NCBI RefSeq assembly: GCF_003367395.1
Contig: NZ_CP031417.1
Location: 496,001 to 560,000 of the forward strand
Direction of reading: 5' to 3'
From: Pseudolabrys taiwanensis
GTDB lineage: Bacteria; Pseudomonadota; Alphaproteobacteria; Rhizobiales; Xanthobacteraceae
Length of the DNA: 64,000 nucleotides
Made by a program: the position numbers and the translations under genes. The notes under the pieces are model-generated. The model did not search any database, had not been told where the DNA came from, and saw only the letters and a list, made by a program, of their open reading frames with translations. Shown piece by piece: positions 47,275-56,151 of the stretch (positions within the stretch are counted from its first letter, which is position 1; each line of letters begins with the position of its first letter).

Positions 47275-47416
47275 GCTGAGGTGCGCGCCTCGAAGCGTGC
47301 CGGCCGAGGTCGTGCCGGTCATTCTTCAAGGCTTGCGCCACCGAAGTCGGCTATGGCCGACTTGGAATTATAGTAACGATCTCGGGTAAACCCGAGATCG
47401 GTGGCTCGCACCTCAG
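47275..47416. repeat. palindromic repeat carrying a second two-hairpin module
   Basis: Outer IR CTGAGGTGCG (47276-47285) / CGCACCTCAG (47407-47416), a repeat type familiar from rhizobia. Inside, CCACCG/CGGTGG (47338-47343 with 47399-47404) encloses AAGTCGGC-TATG-GCCGACTT (47344-47363) and CGATCTCGGG-TAAA-CCCGAGATCG (47377-47400). The arrangement matches 9187-9248, so the module is present twice in different host repeats. Confidence 0.75.
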
Positions 47417-47437
47417 GTGTGAGGCAGGAGCTGAGCT

Positions 47438-47878
47438 ATGTCCTCCGCATCGAAAGAAATCGAAGAAGGTACGAGCTTCACGCCGAAGTTCGATGCCAAT
47501 GGCTTGATCACCGCCGTCGTCACCGACGCGGCGAACGGCGACCTGCTGATGGTTGCGCACATGAACGACGAGGCTGTGCGCCGGACGATCGAGACGGGCG
47601 AGGCCTGGTACTACAGCCGCTCGCGCGGCAAGCTCTGGAAGAAGGGCGAGAGCTCCGGCCACGTGCAGCGCGTGATCGAACTGCGCGTCGACTGCGACCA
47701 GGATGCGCTGTGGCTTAAAGTCGAGCAGCACGGCGCGGGCGCCTGTCACACCGGCCGTCGATCGTGCTTCTACCGCACCATTCCGGTCGGCCAGAAGGGG
47801 GCTGTCGGGCTCGTTTTCAAAGATGGCGAGCGGCTTTTCGATCCGGATACCGTCTACACCGAGACGAAAAACTCCTGA
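47438..47878 (+). CDS. hisI: phosphoribosyl-AMP cyclohydrolase
   Basis: 146 aa. [60 protein letters not shown] and zinc Cys in [28 protein letters not shown] are family signatures. It performs the third step of histidine synthesis. It lacks the HisE domain. GGAG lies 9 bases before the ATG. Confidence 0.94.
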   Translation: MSSASKEIEEGTSFTPKFDANGLITAVVTDAANGDLLMVAHMNDEAVRRTIETGEAWYYSRSRGKLWKKGESSGHVQRVIELRVDCDQDALWLKVEQHGAGACHTGRRSCFYRTIPVGQKGAVGLVFKDGERLFDPDTVYTETKNS

Positions 47879-47967
47879 CGCCGCCGCTCGCGCTCGCGCA
47901 ACGGTAACAATGTAGGCATAGCGCAATCTGCGTTTGTGGGTTGCGGAAAGCCTGCTAGGCTTTGCCC

Positions 47968-49791
47968 ATGGCGGCGGGCGAGCGGGAGCAGGTACCGACC
48001 GGAAGTACGGCATCCAGGCGTTTCTGCCTGGTGCTGATCAAGCCGTCGCACTACGACGACGGCGGCTACGTCATCCAGTGGCTGCGCTCGCCGATCCCAT
48101 CGAACTCGCTGGCATCGCTTTACGGCCTCGCGAAGGATTGCGCCGCGCGGCAGATCCTCGGCGACGACGTCGCGATCGATATCCATGCGTTCGACGAGAC
48201 CAACACGCGCGTCCATCCGGCGCGCGTCGCCCGCATGATCGAGGACGCTGGCGCGGGCATGGTCATGCTCGCCGGGGTGCAATCGAACCAGTTTCCGCGC
48301 GCGCTCGATTTAGCGAAGCCGTTGCGCGAGCGCGGCATTCAAGTCGGCATCGGCGGATTTCACGTCTCTGGCGTCTTGGCCATGCTCAATGGCGTCGATG
48401 CCGATCTCGATCGGGCCAAGGAGATGGGCGTGTCGCTGTTCGCGGGCGAAGCCGAAGGCCGATTGGAAGAGACGCTGCGCGACGCCTATGCCGGCCGGCT
48501 CAAGCCGCTCTACAACTATATGGGTGATCTGCCCGGCATCGAAGGCACGCCGATCCCGCTGATGGCAGCGGAGCGCGCGCAACGCACCGCCGGCGGCACC
48601 ACCTCGTTCGATGCCGGACGCGGCTGTCCCTATCAGTGTTCGTTCTGCACCATCATCAATGTGCAGGGCCGTAAATCGCGGCGCCGCTCGCCCGACGATA
48701 TCGAGCATATCGTCCGTACGAACTATGCGCAGGGTCTGCGCGCCTTCTTCATCACCGACGACAACTTTGCGCGCAACAAGGATTGGGAAGCGATCCTCGA
48801 CCGCATCATCCATCTGCGGGAGGTCGAGAAGTTCAATTTGAGCTTCATCATCCAGGTCGACACGCTCTGCCACAAGTTGCCGAACTTCGTCGAGAAGGCG
48901 GCGCGCGCCGGCGTCAAGCGCGTGTTCATCGGGCTCGAGAACATCAATCCCGACAATCTGCTCGGAGCCAAGAAGCGGCAGAACAAGATCACCGAATATC
49001 GGAAGATGCTGCTCGCCTGGAAGAACGCCGGCGTTATCACCTATGCCGGCTATATTCTCGGCTTCCCAGGCGATACCTACGCGTCGATCATGCATGACAT
49101 CGACGTGATCAAGCGGGAGCTGCCGGTCGATCTTCTGGAGTTTTTCTATCTCACGCCGCTGCCGGGCTCGGAGGATCATCTCAAGCTCAAGAAGGCCGGC
49201 GCCTGGCTCGATCCCGATCTCAACAAATACGACTTGAACCACATCTGCACGCCGCATCCGAAGATGTCGCGCGAGGATTGGGACCGCGCCTACAAGGACG
49301 CCTGGCAGCGCTACTACACGATCGAGCACGTCGAGACGATCCTGCGCCGTGTCGCCTCGACCAAGGCGAATGCCTCGAACGCGCTGTTTCTGATCACCTG
49401 GTTCATGGGCTCGATCAACATCGAGCACATCCATCCGCTCGAAGGCGGCTTCCTGCGCAAGCGCGTGCGCCGCGACCGGCGGCCCGGCCTGCCGATCGAA
49501 GCGGCGTGGTCGTTCTATCCGAAATATGCCGGCGAGATCGCCGGCAAGCTCGTCGCTTGGACGAAGCTCTACGTGAAGCTGCGGCGCATTTATCTGCGCA
49601 TCAAGAAGGATCCGCGGCGTTATGCCTACACCGACCTCGCCATGACGCCGGTCAATGATGATGAGCTCGAAACGCACGAGCTCTTCAACACTGGCGCCGC
49701 GCAGGCTTATGTCGCCCGTGCCAAGCACATCAAGGACGCGCAGGACGGGCACCTGCCCGCACCTGAAGTGCCAGTGCAAGCGGCGGAGTAG
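47968..49791 (+). CDS. radical SAM protein with B12-binding-like N-terminal domain
   Basis: 607 aa from ATG 47968. Residues 20-150 form a Rossmann-like cobalamin-type domain, but the cobalamin DxHxxG motif is not visible. The [4Fe-4S] motif is CPYQCSFC in FDAGRGCPYQCSFCTIINVQGRKSRRRS. The core extends to about residue 460, followed by a basic C-terminal region. Substrate unknown; related proteins methylate or rearrange metabolites. Confidence 0.86.
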   Translation: MAAGEREQVPTGSTASRRFCLVLIKPSHYDDGGYVIQWLRSPIPSNSLASLYGLAKDCAARQILGDDVAIDIHAFDETNTRVHPARVARMIEDAGAGMVMLAGVQSNQFPRALDLAKPLRERGIQVGIGGFHVSGVLAMLNGVDADLDRAKEMGVSLFAGEAEGRLEETLRDAYAGRLKPLYNYMGDLPGIEGTPIPLMAAERAQRTAGGTTSFDAGRGCPYQCSFCTIINVQGRKSRRRSPDDIEHIVRTNYAQGLRAFFITDDNFARNKDWEAILDRIIHLREVEKFNLSFIIQVDTLCHKLPNFVEKAARAGVKRVFIGLENINPDNLLGAKKRQNKITEYRKMLLAWKNAGVITYAGYILGFPGDTYASIMHDIDVIKRELPVDLLEFFYLTPLPGSEDHLKLKKAGAWLDPDLNKYDLNHICTPHPKMSREDWDRAYKDAWQRYYTIEHVETILRRVASTKANASNALFLITWFMGSINIEHIHPLEGGFLRKRVRRDRRPGLPIEAAWSFYPKYAGEIAGKLVAWTKLYVKLRRIYLRIKKDPRRYAYTDLAMTPVNDDELETHELFNTGAAQAYVARAKHIKDAQDGHLPAPEVPVQAAE

Positions 49792-49793
49792 CT

Positions 49794-49893
49794 GTCGTCC
49801 CGGGCGAGCGCGTTTGCGCGAGGCCCAAGACCCATACGCCGCAGTCTATCGATAGGGCACAGCGTATGGGGCCCCCGCCTTCGCGGGGACGAC
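49794..49893. repeat. GTCGTCCC palindromic repeat, copy C (simplest)
   Basis: Ends GTCGTCCC (49794-49801) / GGGACGAC (49886-49893), internal CCCATACGC...GCGTATGGG and a terminal CCCCGC-CTT-CGCGGGG hairpin. It shows the uninterrupted form of the family. It starts 3 bp after the radical SAM stop and lies between converging genes. Confidence 0.8.
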
Positions 49894-49906
49894 GGGTTTG
49901 TCGAGG

Positions 49907-50776
49907 CTACGAACTTGCCCTTGCCAGCAGCGCCTGCGCGCGCACGAGATGCGGCCGGTCGAACATCTTGCCGTCGAGTCCGATCGCCCCGGCGCCGGGA
50001 TTGGCAGCGAAAGCGGCGATGATGGCCTTTGCTTTCTCGATCTGCTCCGCCGTCGGCGTGAACACCTCATTGATGATCGGCACCTGCGCCGGATGGATGG
50101 CCAGGCGCCCGGTGAAGCCGTCGCGGCGCGCGGCCTCGGTGTCGCGGCGCAATCCTTCCGAATTGCGGAAGTCGACATAGACCGTTTCGATGGCCGGGAT
50201 CTTCGCGACGGCCGCGCCGTAGAGGCAGATGTTGCGGGCCAGGCGATAGGGCTCGGTCAAAAGGCCGTGCTCGTCGCGGTTGGCTTCGGCGCCCAGCTCG
50301 GCTGAAAGATCTTCCGGCCCCCAGGTCATGCCGATCAGACGCTTGCTCGAATCCTTGAACGTCCCGGCGAGGAAAAGTCCGGCGGCCGACTCGACTGCCT
50401 GCGCGAGGACCTTGATCGAGCCCTCGGTCAGGCCCGCGACGGCCTCGCGCGCCGTGAGCTTGGCGTCGAGATGCACGGCGCTCGGGCCGCCTTCGGCCTT
50501 GGGAAACACCACGGCGTCCGGTTTGCCCGCCACGATGACGTCGAGATCGGCGTCGGTCATGCCGGTGTCGAAGCCGTTGATGCGCACGAGCAGGCGAGGA
50601 CGCTCTTTCTTGGCGGCGTTGGCTTTGAGGAAGTCGAGACAGGCCGCCCGCGCGCCTTCCTTGCGCTCGGTCGTGATTGAATCCTCGAGATCGATGATCA
50701 CGGCATCGGCGCCGCTGGCCATCGCCTTGTCGAGTTTGGCGCCGCCGTCAGCCGGCACGAAGAGAAGAGAACGCAT
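49907..50776 (-). CDS. HpcH/HpaI aldolase / citrate lyase beta-like protein
   Basis: 289 aa. MRSLLFVPADGGAKLDKAMASGADAVIIDLEDSI, RINGFDTGMTDADLDVIVAGKPDAVVFPKAEG and IGMTWGPEDLSAELGAE match CitE-type CoA-ester lyases. It uses Mg and cleaves or hydrolyses a beta-hydroxyacyl-CoA. AAGGAG lies 10 bases before the start. MaoC-family gene precedes it, with a repeat between. Confidence 0.85.
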   Translation of the reverse strand: MRSLLFVPADGGAKLDKAMASGADAVIIDLEDSITTERKEGARAACLDFLKANAAKKERPRLLVRINGFDTGMTDADLDVIVAGKPDAVVFPKAEGGPSAVHLDAKLTAREAVAGLTEGSIKVLAQAVESAAGLFLAGTFKDSSKRLIGMTWGPEDLSAELGAEANRDEHGLLTEPYRLARNICLYGAAVAKIPAIETVYVDFRNSEGLRRDTEAARRDGFTGRLAIHPAQVPIINEVFTPTAEQIEKAKAIIAAFAANPGAGAIGLDGKMFDRPHLVRAQALLARASS

Positions 50777-50807
50777 TCCAGTAATCTCCTTGGCGATTTT
50801 AATTCCC

Positions 50808-50885
50808 GCTCGTCCCCGCGAAAGCGGGGACCCAGCGCTGCGCTTTTTTGCTCCTGGATTCCCGCTTCCGCGGGAATGAACGGAG
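50808..50885. repeat. two-hairpin repeat family 2, copy 2
   Basis: GTCCCCGC-GAAA-GCGGGGAC (50812-50831) and ATTCCCGC-TTCC-GCGGGAAT (50858-50877). It lies between the MaoC gene and the CitE-like gene, inside their likely transcript. Confidence 0.75.
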
Positions 50886-50927
50886 TATGTGGCAACGAAT
50901 GCAGTGACTGCAGGTGAATCGAACCGC

Positions 50928-51410
50928 TTACTTCGGCATCATCCGGACCATGACTTGGCGCTGGCATTCGGCCACCAGCTTGCCGTCCTGCTTGAACGCC
51001 TTGTGGTGCAGCGTGACGATGCCGGTGCCGGGGCGCGACTGCGATTCGCGCTTGCTGACCACCTCGGAGGTGCAGTGCACGGTGTCGCCCTCGAACAGCG
51101 GGTTGGGGAATTTCACGTCGGTCATGCCGAGATTGGCGACGGTCGTGCCGACCGAGGTGTCAGACACCTGAATGCCGATCATGAGGCCGAGCGTGAACAG
51201 CGAGTTCATCAAGGGCTGGCCCCAATCGGTCTCGGTCTCGCAATAATGACGGTCGATATGCAGCGGCTGCGGGTTGAGGGTCATGTTGGAGAACAGCATG
51301 TTGTCCATCTGCGTTACGGTCCGCGTGTAGCGGTGTTCGTACACTTTCCCCACTTCGAAGCCCTCGAAATAAAGGCCTCCGCGCTTGTGTCGCAGGTTGT
51401 CGTCCGGCAT
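50928..51410 (-). CDS. MaoC family dehydratase
   Basis: 160 aa behind GGAGG. The hot-dog fold signature QPLHIDRHYCETETDWGQPLMNSLFTLGLMIGI has the hydratase-2-type Asp-x4-His region. It should hydrate an enoyl-CoA. Pairing with a CitE-like lyase recalls routes that hydrate then cleave a branched dicarboxylic acyl-CoA, but the substrate is inference. Confidence 0.83.
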   Translation of the reverse strand: MPDDNLRHKRGGLYFEGFEVGKVYEHRYTRTVTQMDNMLFSNMTLNPQPLHIDRHYCETETDWGQPLMNSLFTLGLMIGIQVSDTSVGTTVANLGMTDVKFPNPLFEGDTVHCTSEVVSKRESQSRPGTGIVTLHHKAFKQDGKLVAECQRQVMVRMMPK

Positions 51411-51527
51411 GCGATCCTCCGATTAACCCTTCATTTACCATAAATGCCCAAGGTCGACCGTGGCTGGCAAGTCGGCGCGTTGCATAAAGCCCAAAACAGC
51501 CGGGTCATATACCCCCAGGGCAAGGCG

Positions 51528-52478
51528 ATGGCGGTCGATTCAATCCTGTCTAATGCGGTGGCCCAGATTACGGGCGCCATCAAGCAAGCTGCGCAGTCGA
51601 CGGGTATCAGCTTCGAATACCTGCTGACGACGGCGCGCATCGAATCAAATCTCAATCCGTCGGCGCAGGCTTCGACCTCTTCCGCCAAGGGGCTGTACCA
51701 GTTTATCGACCAGACATGGCTGGGCACGATGAAGCAGGAGGGGGCGGCGCTGGGTCTCAGCCGCTACGCCGACGCCATCAGCCAAACGTCGGATGGCCGC
51801 TACGACGTGCCGGATGCGGGCATGCGCAACGAGATCATGCGGCTGCGCAACGATCCCACGGTGAGCGCCATGCTGGCTGGCGCGTTTTCGCGGGCGAATG
51901 CGAGCCAGGTCAGCGCGGCGATCGGCCGCCAACCGAGCGAAGGCGAACTTTACATTGCGCATTTCCTCGGGCCGGACGGCGCCGGCCGCATGATCTCCGC
52001 GGCCGCCAACCGGCCGCAGGAAAGCGCTGCCGCGATGTTTCCCTCGGCGGCCGCAGCCAACCCGACGATCTTCTACGACAAGTCCGGGCGCGCGCGCAGC
52101 GTGAGCGAAGTCTATGGCAAGCTGACCGGCAAATTCGAAACGGCGCGCGCGGCGAACTTCGGCAACGGCCTGCGCGGCCCGGTCGGCGCGTCGGTCGCCA
52201 GCGCGCAGCCGGCGGTCACCGATACGGCGGGGGTCACCGGCGCCTATGCGTCGGCGCGGACATCGCTGCCGCCGGTGGCCGATACCAAGCCGTTGTTCCA
52301 GGCCATGTTCACCGACCGTGCCGGCCAGCCGGTTGCGCCGGTGGTCAATAGCCTGTGGGGTGGCGCCAACGGCGCCGGCAGCGGCGGCGGCAGCGGCGTC
52401 AAGACGACCGCCGAGCGCGGCCTCGACCTGTTCTCCGACGGCCAGACCGACATACGCGGTCTCTTCGGCAACAGTTGA
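51528..52478 (+). CDS. lytic transglycosylase-like (SLT) protein
   Basis: 316 aa from ATG 51528 (the ATG at 51444 is an alternative without a ribosome binding site). FEYLLTTARIESNLNPSAQASTSSAKGLYQFIDQTWLGTMKQEG is an SLT domain with catalytic Glu in ARIES. Middle HTSDGRY-like and AAIGRQPSEGELYIAHFLGP segments support muramidase-type folds. C-terminal Gly/Ala-rich tail. No signal peptide is obvious. Confidence 0.82.
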   Translation: MAVDSILSNAVAQITGAIKQAAQSTGISFEYLLTTARIESNLNPSAQASTSSAKGLYQFIDQTWLGTMKQEGAALGLSRYADAISQTSDGRYDVPDAGMRNEIMRLRNDPTVSAMLAGAFSRANASQVSAAIGRQPSEGELYIAHFLGPDGAGRMISAAANRPQESAAAMFPSAAAANPTIFYDKSGRARSVSEVYGKLTGKFETARAANFGNGLRGPVGASVASAQPAVTDTAGVTGAYASARTSLPPVADTKPLFQAMFTDRAGQPVAPVVNSLWGGANGAGSGGGSGVKTTAERGLDLFSDGQTDIRGLFGNS

Positions 52479-52607
52479 AATCACAACGCTTCTCGCGATT
52501 TCGTCGTTAATGCCCACTCAATTTCTATGGTGAACAATTTTTTAAGTGTCGGCTGCTAGCCTTAATGGAGCCGTCGGTAAGCGGCTGTTTTGGTTGCGTC
52601 GGTAGTC

Positions 52608-53816
52608 ATGATCGTACGTCAGTTTCTGCATTGGGTCCGTCAGGCCCCGCCCGGTGAACGGGCAGAAGCCACCTCCGCGCTGGCGCGCGCTTATCTCCAT
52701 TCCGATCTGTCGACCGACGATCTCGCCGCCGCTGAAGGCGCGATGATCATGTTGCTCGACGATCCGTCGCCGCTGGTGCGGCGGGCGATGTCGCTGGTCT
52801 TCGCTTCGGCGCAGAAAGCTCCGCGCGTCGTCGTGCAGGCGCTCGCCGCCGACCAGTTCGATGTCGCGCAGCCGCTCCTCGAATCCTCGCCGCTTCTGGT
52901 GGACGATGACCTCATCGATCTGGTGGCGAGCGGCAAGGCGGAGATTCAGGCGACCATCGCCGGCCGGCCGCTGCTGTCGCGCGCGCTGGCTGCGGCGATC
53001 GCCGAGGTCGGTTCGGCGGAGGCCTGTCTGATCCTGCTGGAAAACTCCGACGCCTGTCTCGCCTTGTTCTCGGTTGACCGCATCGTCGAACGCTTCGGCC
53101 ATCTGGCGCCGATCCGCGAAAATTTGTTGGAGCGGGAAGACCTGCCGATGCGCATGCGGCAGGCGTTGCTCTCGAAGCTGTCGAAGACGTTGGCGGGTTT
53201 CGTGACGGCGCGGCAGTGGCTGGGCTCGGATCATGCCGAATACGCGACGCGCGAGGCCTGCGAAAAGGCGACCGTCGCGCTCGCCGCCGACACGCCTTAC
53301 GAAGAACTCGGCGCGCTGGTCGTGCATCTGCGCGAGAGCGGACAGCTCACGGCCGGCATGATCCTGCGCGCGCTGCTATCGGGCAACGTGGTGCTGTTCG
53401 AGGAGGCCCTGGCCGAACTGTCCGGTCTGCCGATCGACCGCGTCACCAGCTACATCCATGACCGCCACATCTCCGGCTTCCGCGCGCTCTACCGCAAGGC
53501 CGAACTGCCGGACATGGCTTATCCGGCCTTCCGGGAAGCGCTGGCCGCTCTGCGTGACGGCGTGCTCGTCGGCGAGCAGGGCGGGGCGGCGCGCCTCAAG
53601 CGGGGCATGGTCGAACGCGTGCTCGAAGCCTGCTCGGCGATGCGCGACGAGAGCATGGTCTCGCTGGTGGCGCTGCTGCGGCGCTTCTCGGTCGAAGCCG
53701 CGCGTGAAGAAGCGCGTCTGTTCTGCGATGACCTGGTGGCCGAAGGCGCGATTGATGCCGTGCCCGAGCCGTACGCCGTGGCGCAACCGATCGAAGAGAT
53801 GCGCCTGGTCGCCTGA
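52608..53816 (+). CDS. DUF2336 domain protein
   Basis: 402 aa from ATG 52608. It is all-helical with HEAT-like repeats (LLDDPSPLVRRAMSLVFASAQKAPRVVVQALAADQ; SPLLVDDDLIDLVASGKAEIQATIAGRPLLS) as in the alphaproteobacterial DUF2336 family. Function unknown. It lies between the transglycosylase and a signalling pair. Confidence 0.82.
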   Translation: MIVRQFLHWVRQAPPGERAEATSALARAYLHSDLSTDDLAAAEGAMIMLLDDPSPLVRRAMSLVFASAQKAPRVVVQALAADQFDVAQPLLESSPLLVDDDLIDLVASGKAEIQATIAGRPLLSRALAAAIAEVGSAEACLILLENSDACLALFSVDRIVERFGHLAPIRENLLEREDLPMRMRQALLSKLSKTLAGFVTARQWLGSDHAEYATREACEKATVALAADTPYEELGALVVHLRESGQLTAGMILRALLSGNVVLFEEALAELSGLPIDRVTSYIHDRHISGFRALYRKAELPDMAYPAFREALAALRDGVLVGEQGGAARLKRGMVERVLEACSAMRDESMVSLVALLRRFSVEAAREEARLFCDDLVAEGAIDAVPEPYAVAQPIEEMRLVA

Positions 53817-53830
53817 GACCTAACGTCACC

Positions 53831-53891
53831 GTTCGTCCCCGCGAAAGCGGGGACCCGGCGCTGGATTCCCGCTTGCGCGGGAATGAGCGGA
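53831..53891. repeat. two-hairpin repeat family 2, copy 3
   Basis: GTCCCCGC-GAAA-GCGGGGAC (53835-53854) and ATTCCCGC-TTGC-GCGGGAAT (53865-53884) directly adjoining. It starts 15 bp after the DUF2336 stop, between converging genes. Confidence 0.78.
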
Positions 53892-53901
53892 GAGTGTGGG
53901 C

Positions 53902-54477
53902 TCACTCCGGCACGAGCGAGGGCCCGCGGAGCTGTTCCAGAATGTCCGGCCGGTTCTGGTTTTCGCGCATCAGGAATTCGTCGGTGACCTCGCGCAGGCG
54001 GCGGGTCAGCAGCGCGGCCAGCTCCACCGCGTCGGAGCGGGTATACTCGCGATAGATCGCACGCACGGCATCGACGTGCTGATCGACGAGCTTGAGCGGG
54101 ATGCGCTGGTTGTTCGGCGTGAATTCGATGAGCCGGCAGAGGCTGTCCGCAGCCGCCGCCATGGCCGGATAGCCGAAGGTCGCCGCCTGGCCCTTGATAT
54201 CGTGCGCGGCGTGAAACAGGCCGTCTTTCGTGGTCTTGGTGATGCCGGTCGCCGCGATCTCCTGGCGCGCTTTGTCGAGGCGCTCGCATTCGGTGTCCAT
54301 CCAACTGCCGAATTGGCCCGACAGGTCGGCCAGCGCCTGTTCGGCGCGCGCGATTGGATCGTCCAATTCGCCCTCGGCCGTCTTCACCAGGATGGCGCCA
54401 CGCAGCTTGTTTTCCGGCATGATCACTTCGTGGTCGCCGTAGGTGGCAATCGCAGCGGTATTCTTTCGCGGAGCCAT
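53902..54477 (-). CDS. Hpt domain protein
   Basis: 191 aa. The phosphotransfer His92 is in AAHDIKGQAATFG. The first 75 residues form a helical leader. It should take a phosphoryl group from or to the response regulator whose stop is 12 bp upstream. No kinase is encoded nearby. Confidence 0.85.
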   Translation of the reverse strand: MAPRKNTAAIATYGDHEVIMPENKLRGAILVKTAEGELDDPIARAEQALADLSGQFGSWMDTECERLDKARQEIAATGITKTTKDGLFHAAHDIKGQAATFGYPAMAAAADSLCRLIEFTPNNQRIPLKLVDQHVDAVRAIYREYTRSDAVELAALLTRRLREVTDEFLMRENQNRPDILEQLRGPSLVPE

Positions 54478-54489
54478 AGAGGGTTGCCT

Positions 54490-55038
54490 TTAGCCGCCGG
54501 GTGCGCGGGCTTTGTCGAGCAAGGGCGCTTGACGAATGATGTCGGCCTTCGCGCCCTTGCGCCGTTCTGGGCCGATATAGTTCGTATTGACGTTGCGACG
54601 CCGGTCGGGGCCGAAATAGGTCTTGGTGCGGATGAAAGGGCGCGGATTGGCGACCACGTTGACGATGCGCTGATACAGCCCCTTGGCGGAGATCGGCTTG
54701 GCCAGGAATTCGGTGACGCCGGCATCGCGTGCGAGCACGACCCGGCGTTTCTCCGAATGGCCCGTCAGCATGATGATGGCCACGTAAGGGTTGGCGTTGG
54801 CGCCGGGCTGACGGATCATCTGCGTCAGCTCGAGCCCGTCGAAGATCGGCATCGCCCAGTCGGTGATGATGATGTCGGGCAGGTAGTGCGTGAAGGCCTC
54901 GAGGCCCGCCGCGCCGTCCTCGGCCTCGTAGACCTCGCGCGCGCCAAAGCCGTGCAGCAGCGTACGCACGATGCGCCGCATATGCGCGTTGTCGTCGACA
55001 ACGAGAAACCGCAGACGGTTGAAATCGATCCGGACCAT
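54490..55038 (-). CDS. CheY-like response regulator with C-terminal tail
   Basis: 182 aa. REC domain: acidic pair Asp15/Asp16, phosphorylation site Asp60 (IIITDW), Thr in MLTGHS and Lys in FLAKPIS. The tail has a repeated GPDRR/GPERR motif (TYFGPDRRRNVNTNYIGPERRKG) common in alphaproteobacterial single-domain regulators. It forms an operon with the Hpt gene. Confidence 0.88.
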   Translation of the reverse strand: MVRIDFNRLRFLVVDDNAHMRRIVRTLLHGFGAREVYEAEDGAAGLEAFTHYLPDIIITDWAMPIFDGLELTQMIRQPGANANPYVAIIMLTGHSEKRRVVLARDAGVTEFLAKPISAKGLYQRIVNVVANPRPFIRTKTYFGPDRRRNVNTNYIGPERRKGAKADIIRQAPLLDKARAPGG

Positions 55039-55247
55039 GCTGCCTCGAGCTCGGTCGCGGTTGGCCCGTTACCGACCTTTCCAAGGTAGCGGCGCGCGAT
55101 TAACGAAGGGTTTAGCATAGTGGCGCGCACGCGGCCGCGACCCGCGGGGATTCACAGGGGGTGAATTGGTCTTTGACCATCGCCCACTTCGCGGTCATCG
55201 TGTCGCCGAAGACAATCCAGCGCCGTTCTGTGGGGAGAAGCGTCGCA

Positions 55248-56078
55248 ATGAAAACCATTCTGATTCCGACCGAAGATCACGACTCCATGCCGGCGGTCCT
55301 GGAGGCGGCGCGCTTGATCGCCCGCGCTTTCGACAGCTACATGGAAGGCTTCGCCGTGCGGCCGGCGGTGGGCACCTATGTCACGATCGAGCCGGTGAGC
55401 AGTCTCGCTATCTCCGGTGCATTCGACGGCGAGGCTGCAACCCAGTCGCGTGAGCTGTTCACGAACTTCATGCAGAAGGCGAGCGTGCCGCGCGCCCAGC
55501 CGGGACCGGCCGCGTTTTCCTATGGCTGGCCGCTCGCGGAGGCCGCCGACGATGCGTTCCTCGGTTCCTACGGCCGGGTCTTCGATCTGGTGGTGCTCGG
55601 CCGCCCGGGGCGCGAGCCGCAGAATCCGCGCATGGCCCCGCTTGAGGCCGCGCTATTCGAAAGCGGCAAGCCGGTGCTGATCGTGCCGCCGACCGTGCCG
55701 CGCGTGATCGCACGCAAGGTGCTCATCGCTTGGAACGGCTCGGTCGAGCAGGCGCATACCAATGCGTTCGCCATGCCGCTCCTGAAACTCGCCGAAGAGG
55801 TGACGGTGCTCGCGGTCGAGGGCGGTATGACCCCGGGGCCCTCGGTCGAGCAGGCGGCGCAGCACCTGCGGCGGAACGGCGTCAAGGCGGAGGCGTTGAC
55901 GGTCAAGCCGGGGTCGTTGTCGACGGGCGAGGCCATCCTCGACCAGGCGGCGGCGCTCGGCTGCGATCTTGTCGTCAAGGGCGCATTCACCCAGAGCCGG
56001 CTCCGACAGATGATGTTTGGCGGGGCAACCCGTCACATTCTCGCGAAGGCGACCTTGCCGGTGCTGATGGCTCATTGA
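55248..56078 (+). CDS. universal stress protein family
   Basis: 276 aa from ATG 55248. Two tandem USP domains; the second has LIAWNGSVEQAHTNAFAMPLL and the nucleotide motif GAFTQSRLRQMMFGGATRHIL, with the first having LVVLGRPGREPQN. ATP-binding is possible in the second. The MFS gene follows after 73 bp. Confidence 0.85.
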   Translation: MKTILIPTEDHDSMPAVLEAARLIARAFDSYMEGFAVRPAVGTYVTIEPVSSLAISGAFDGEAATQSRELFTNFMQKASVPRAQPGPAAFSYGWPLAEAADDAFLGSYGRVFDLVVLGRPGREPQNPRMAPLEAALFESGKPVLIVPPTVPRVIARKVLIAWNGSVEQAHTNAFAMPLLKLAEEVTVLAVEGGMTPGPSVEQAAQHLRRNGVKAEALTVKPGSLSTGEAILDQAAALGCDLVVKGAFTQSRLRQMMFGGATRHILAKATLPVLMAH

Positions 56079-56151
56079 TTGATGAGGCGTCTGCTTTATA
56101 GATCAAGCGCCTGCCTCTCCCGGGATTCGAACGTCCAGGACCTCCAAGCCG

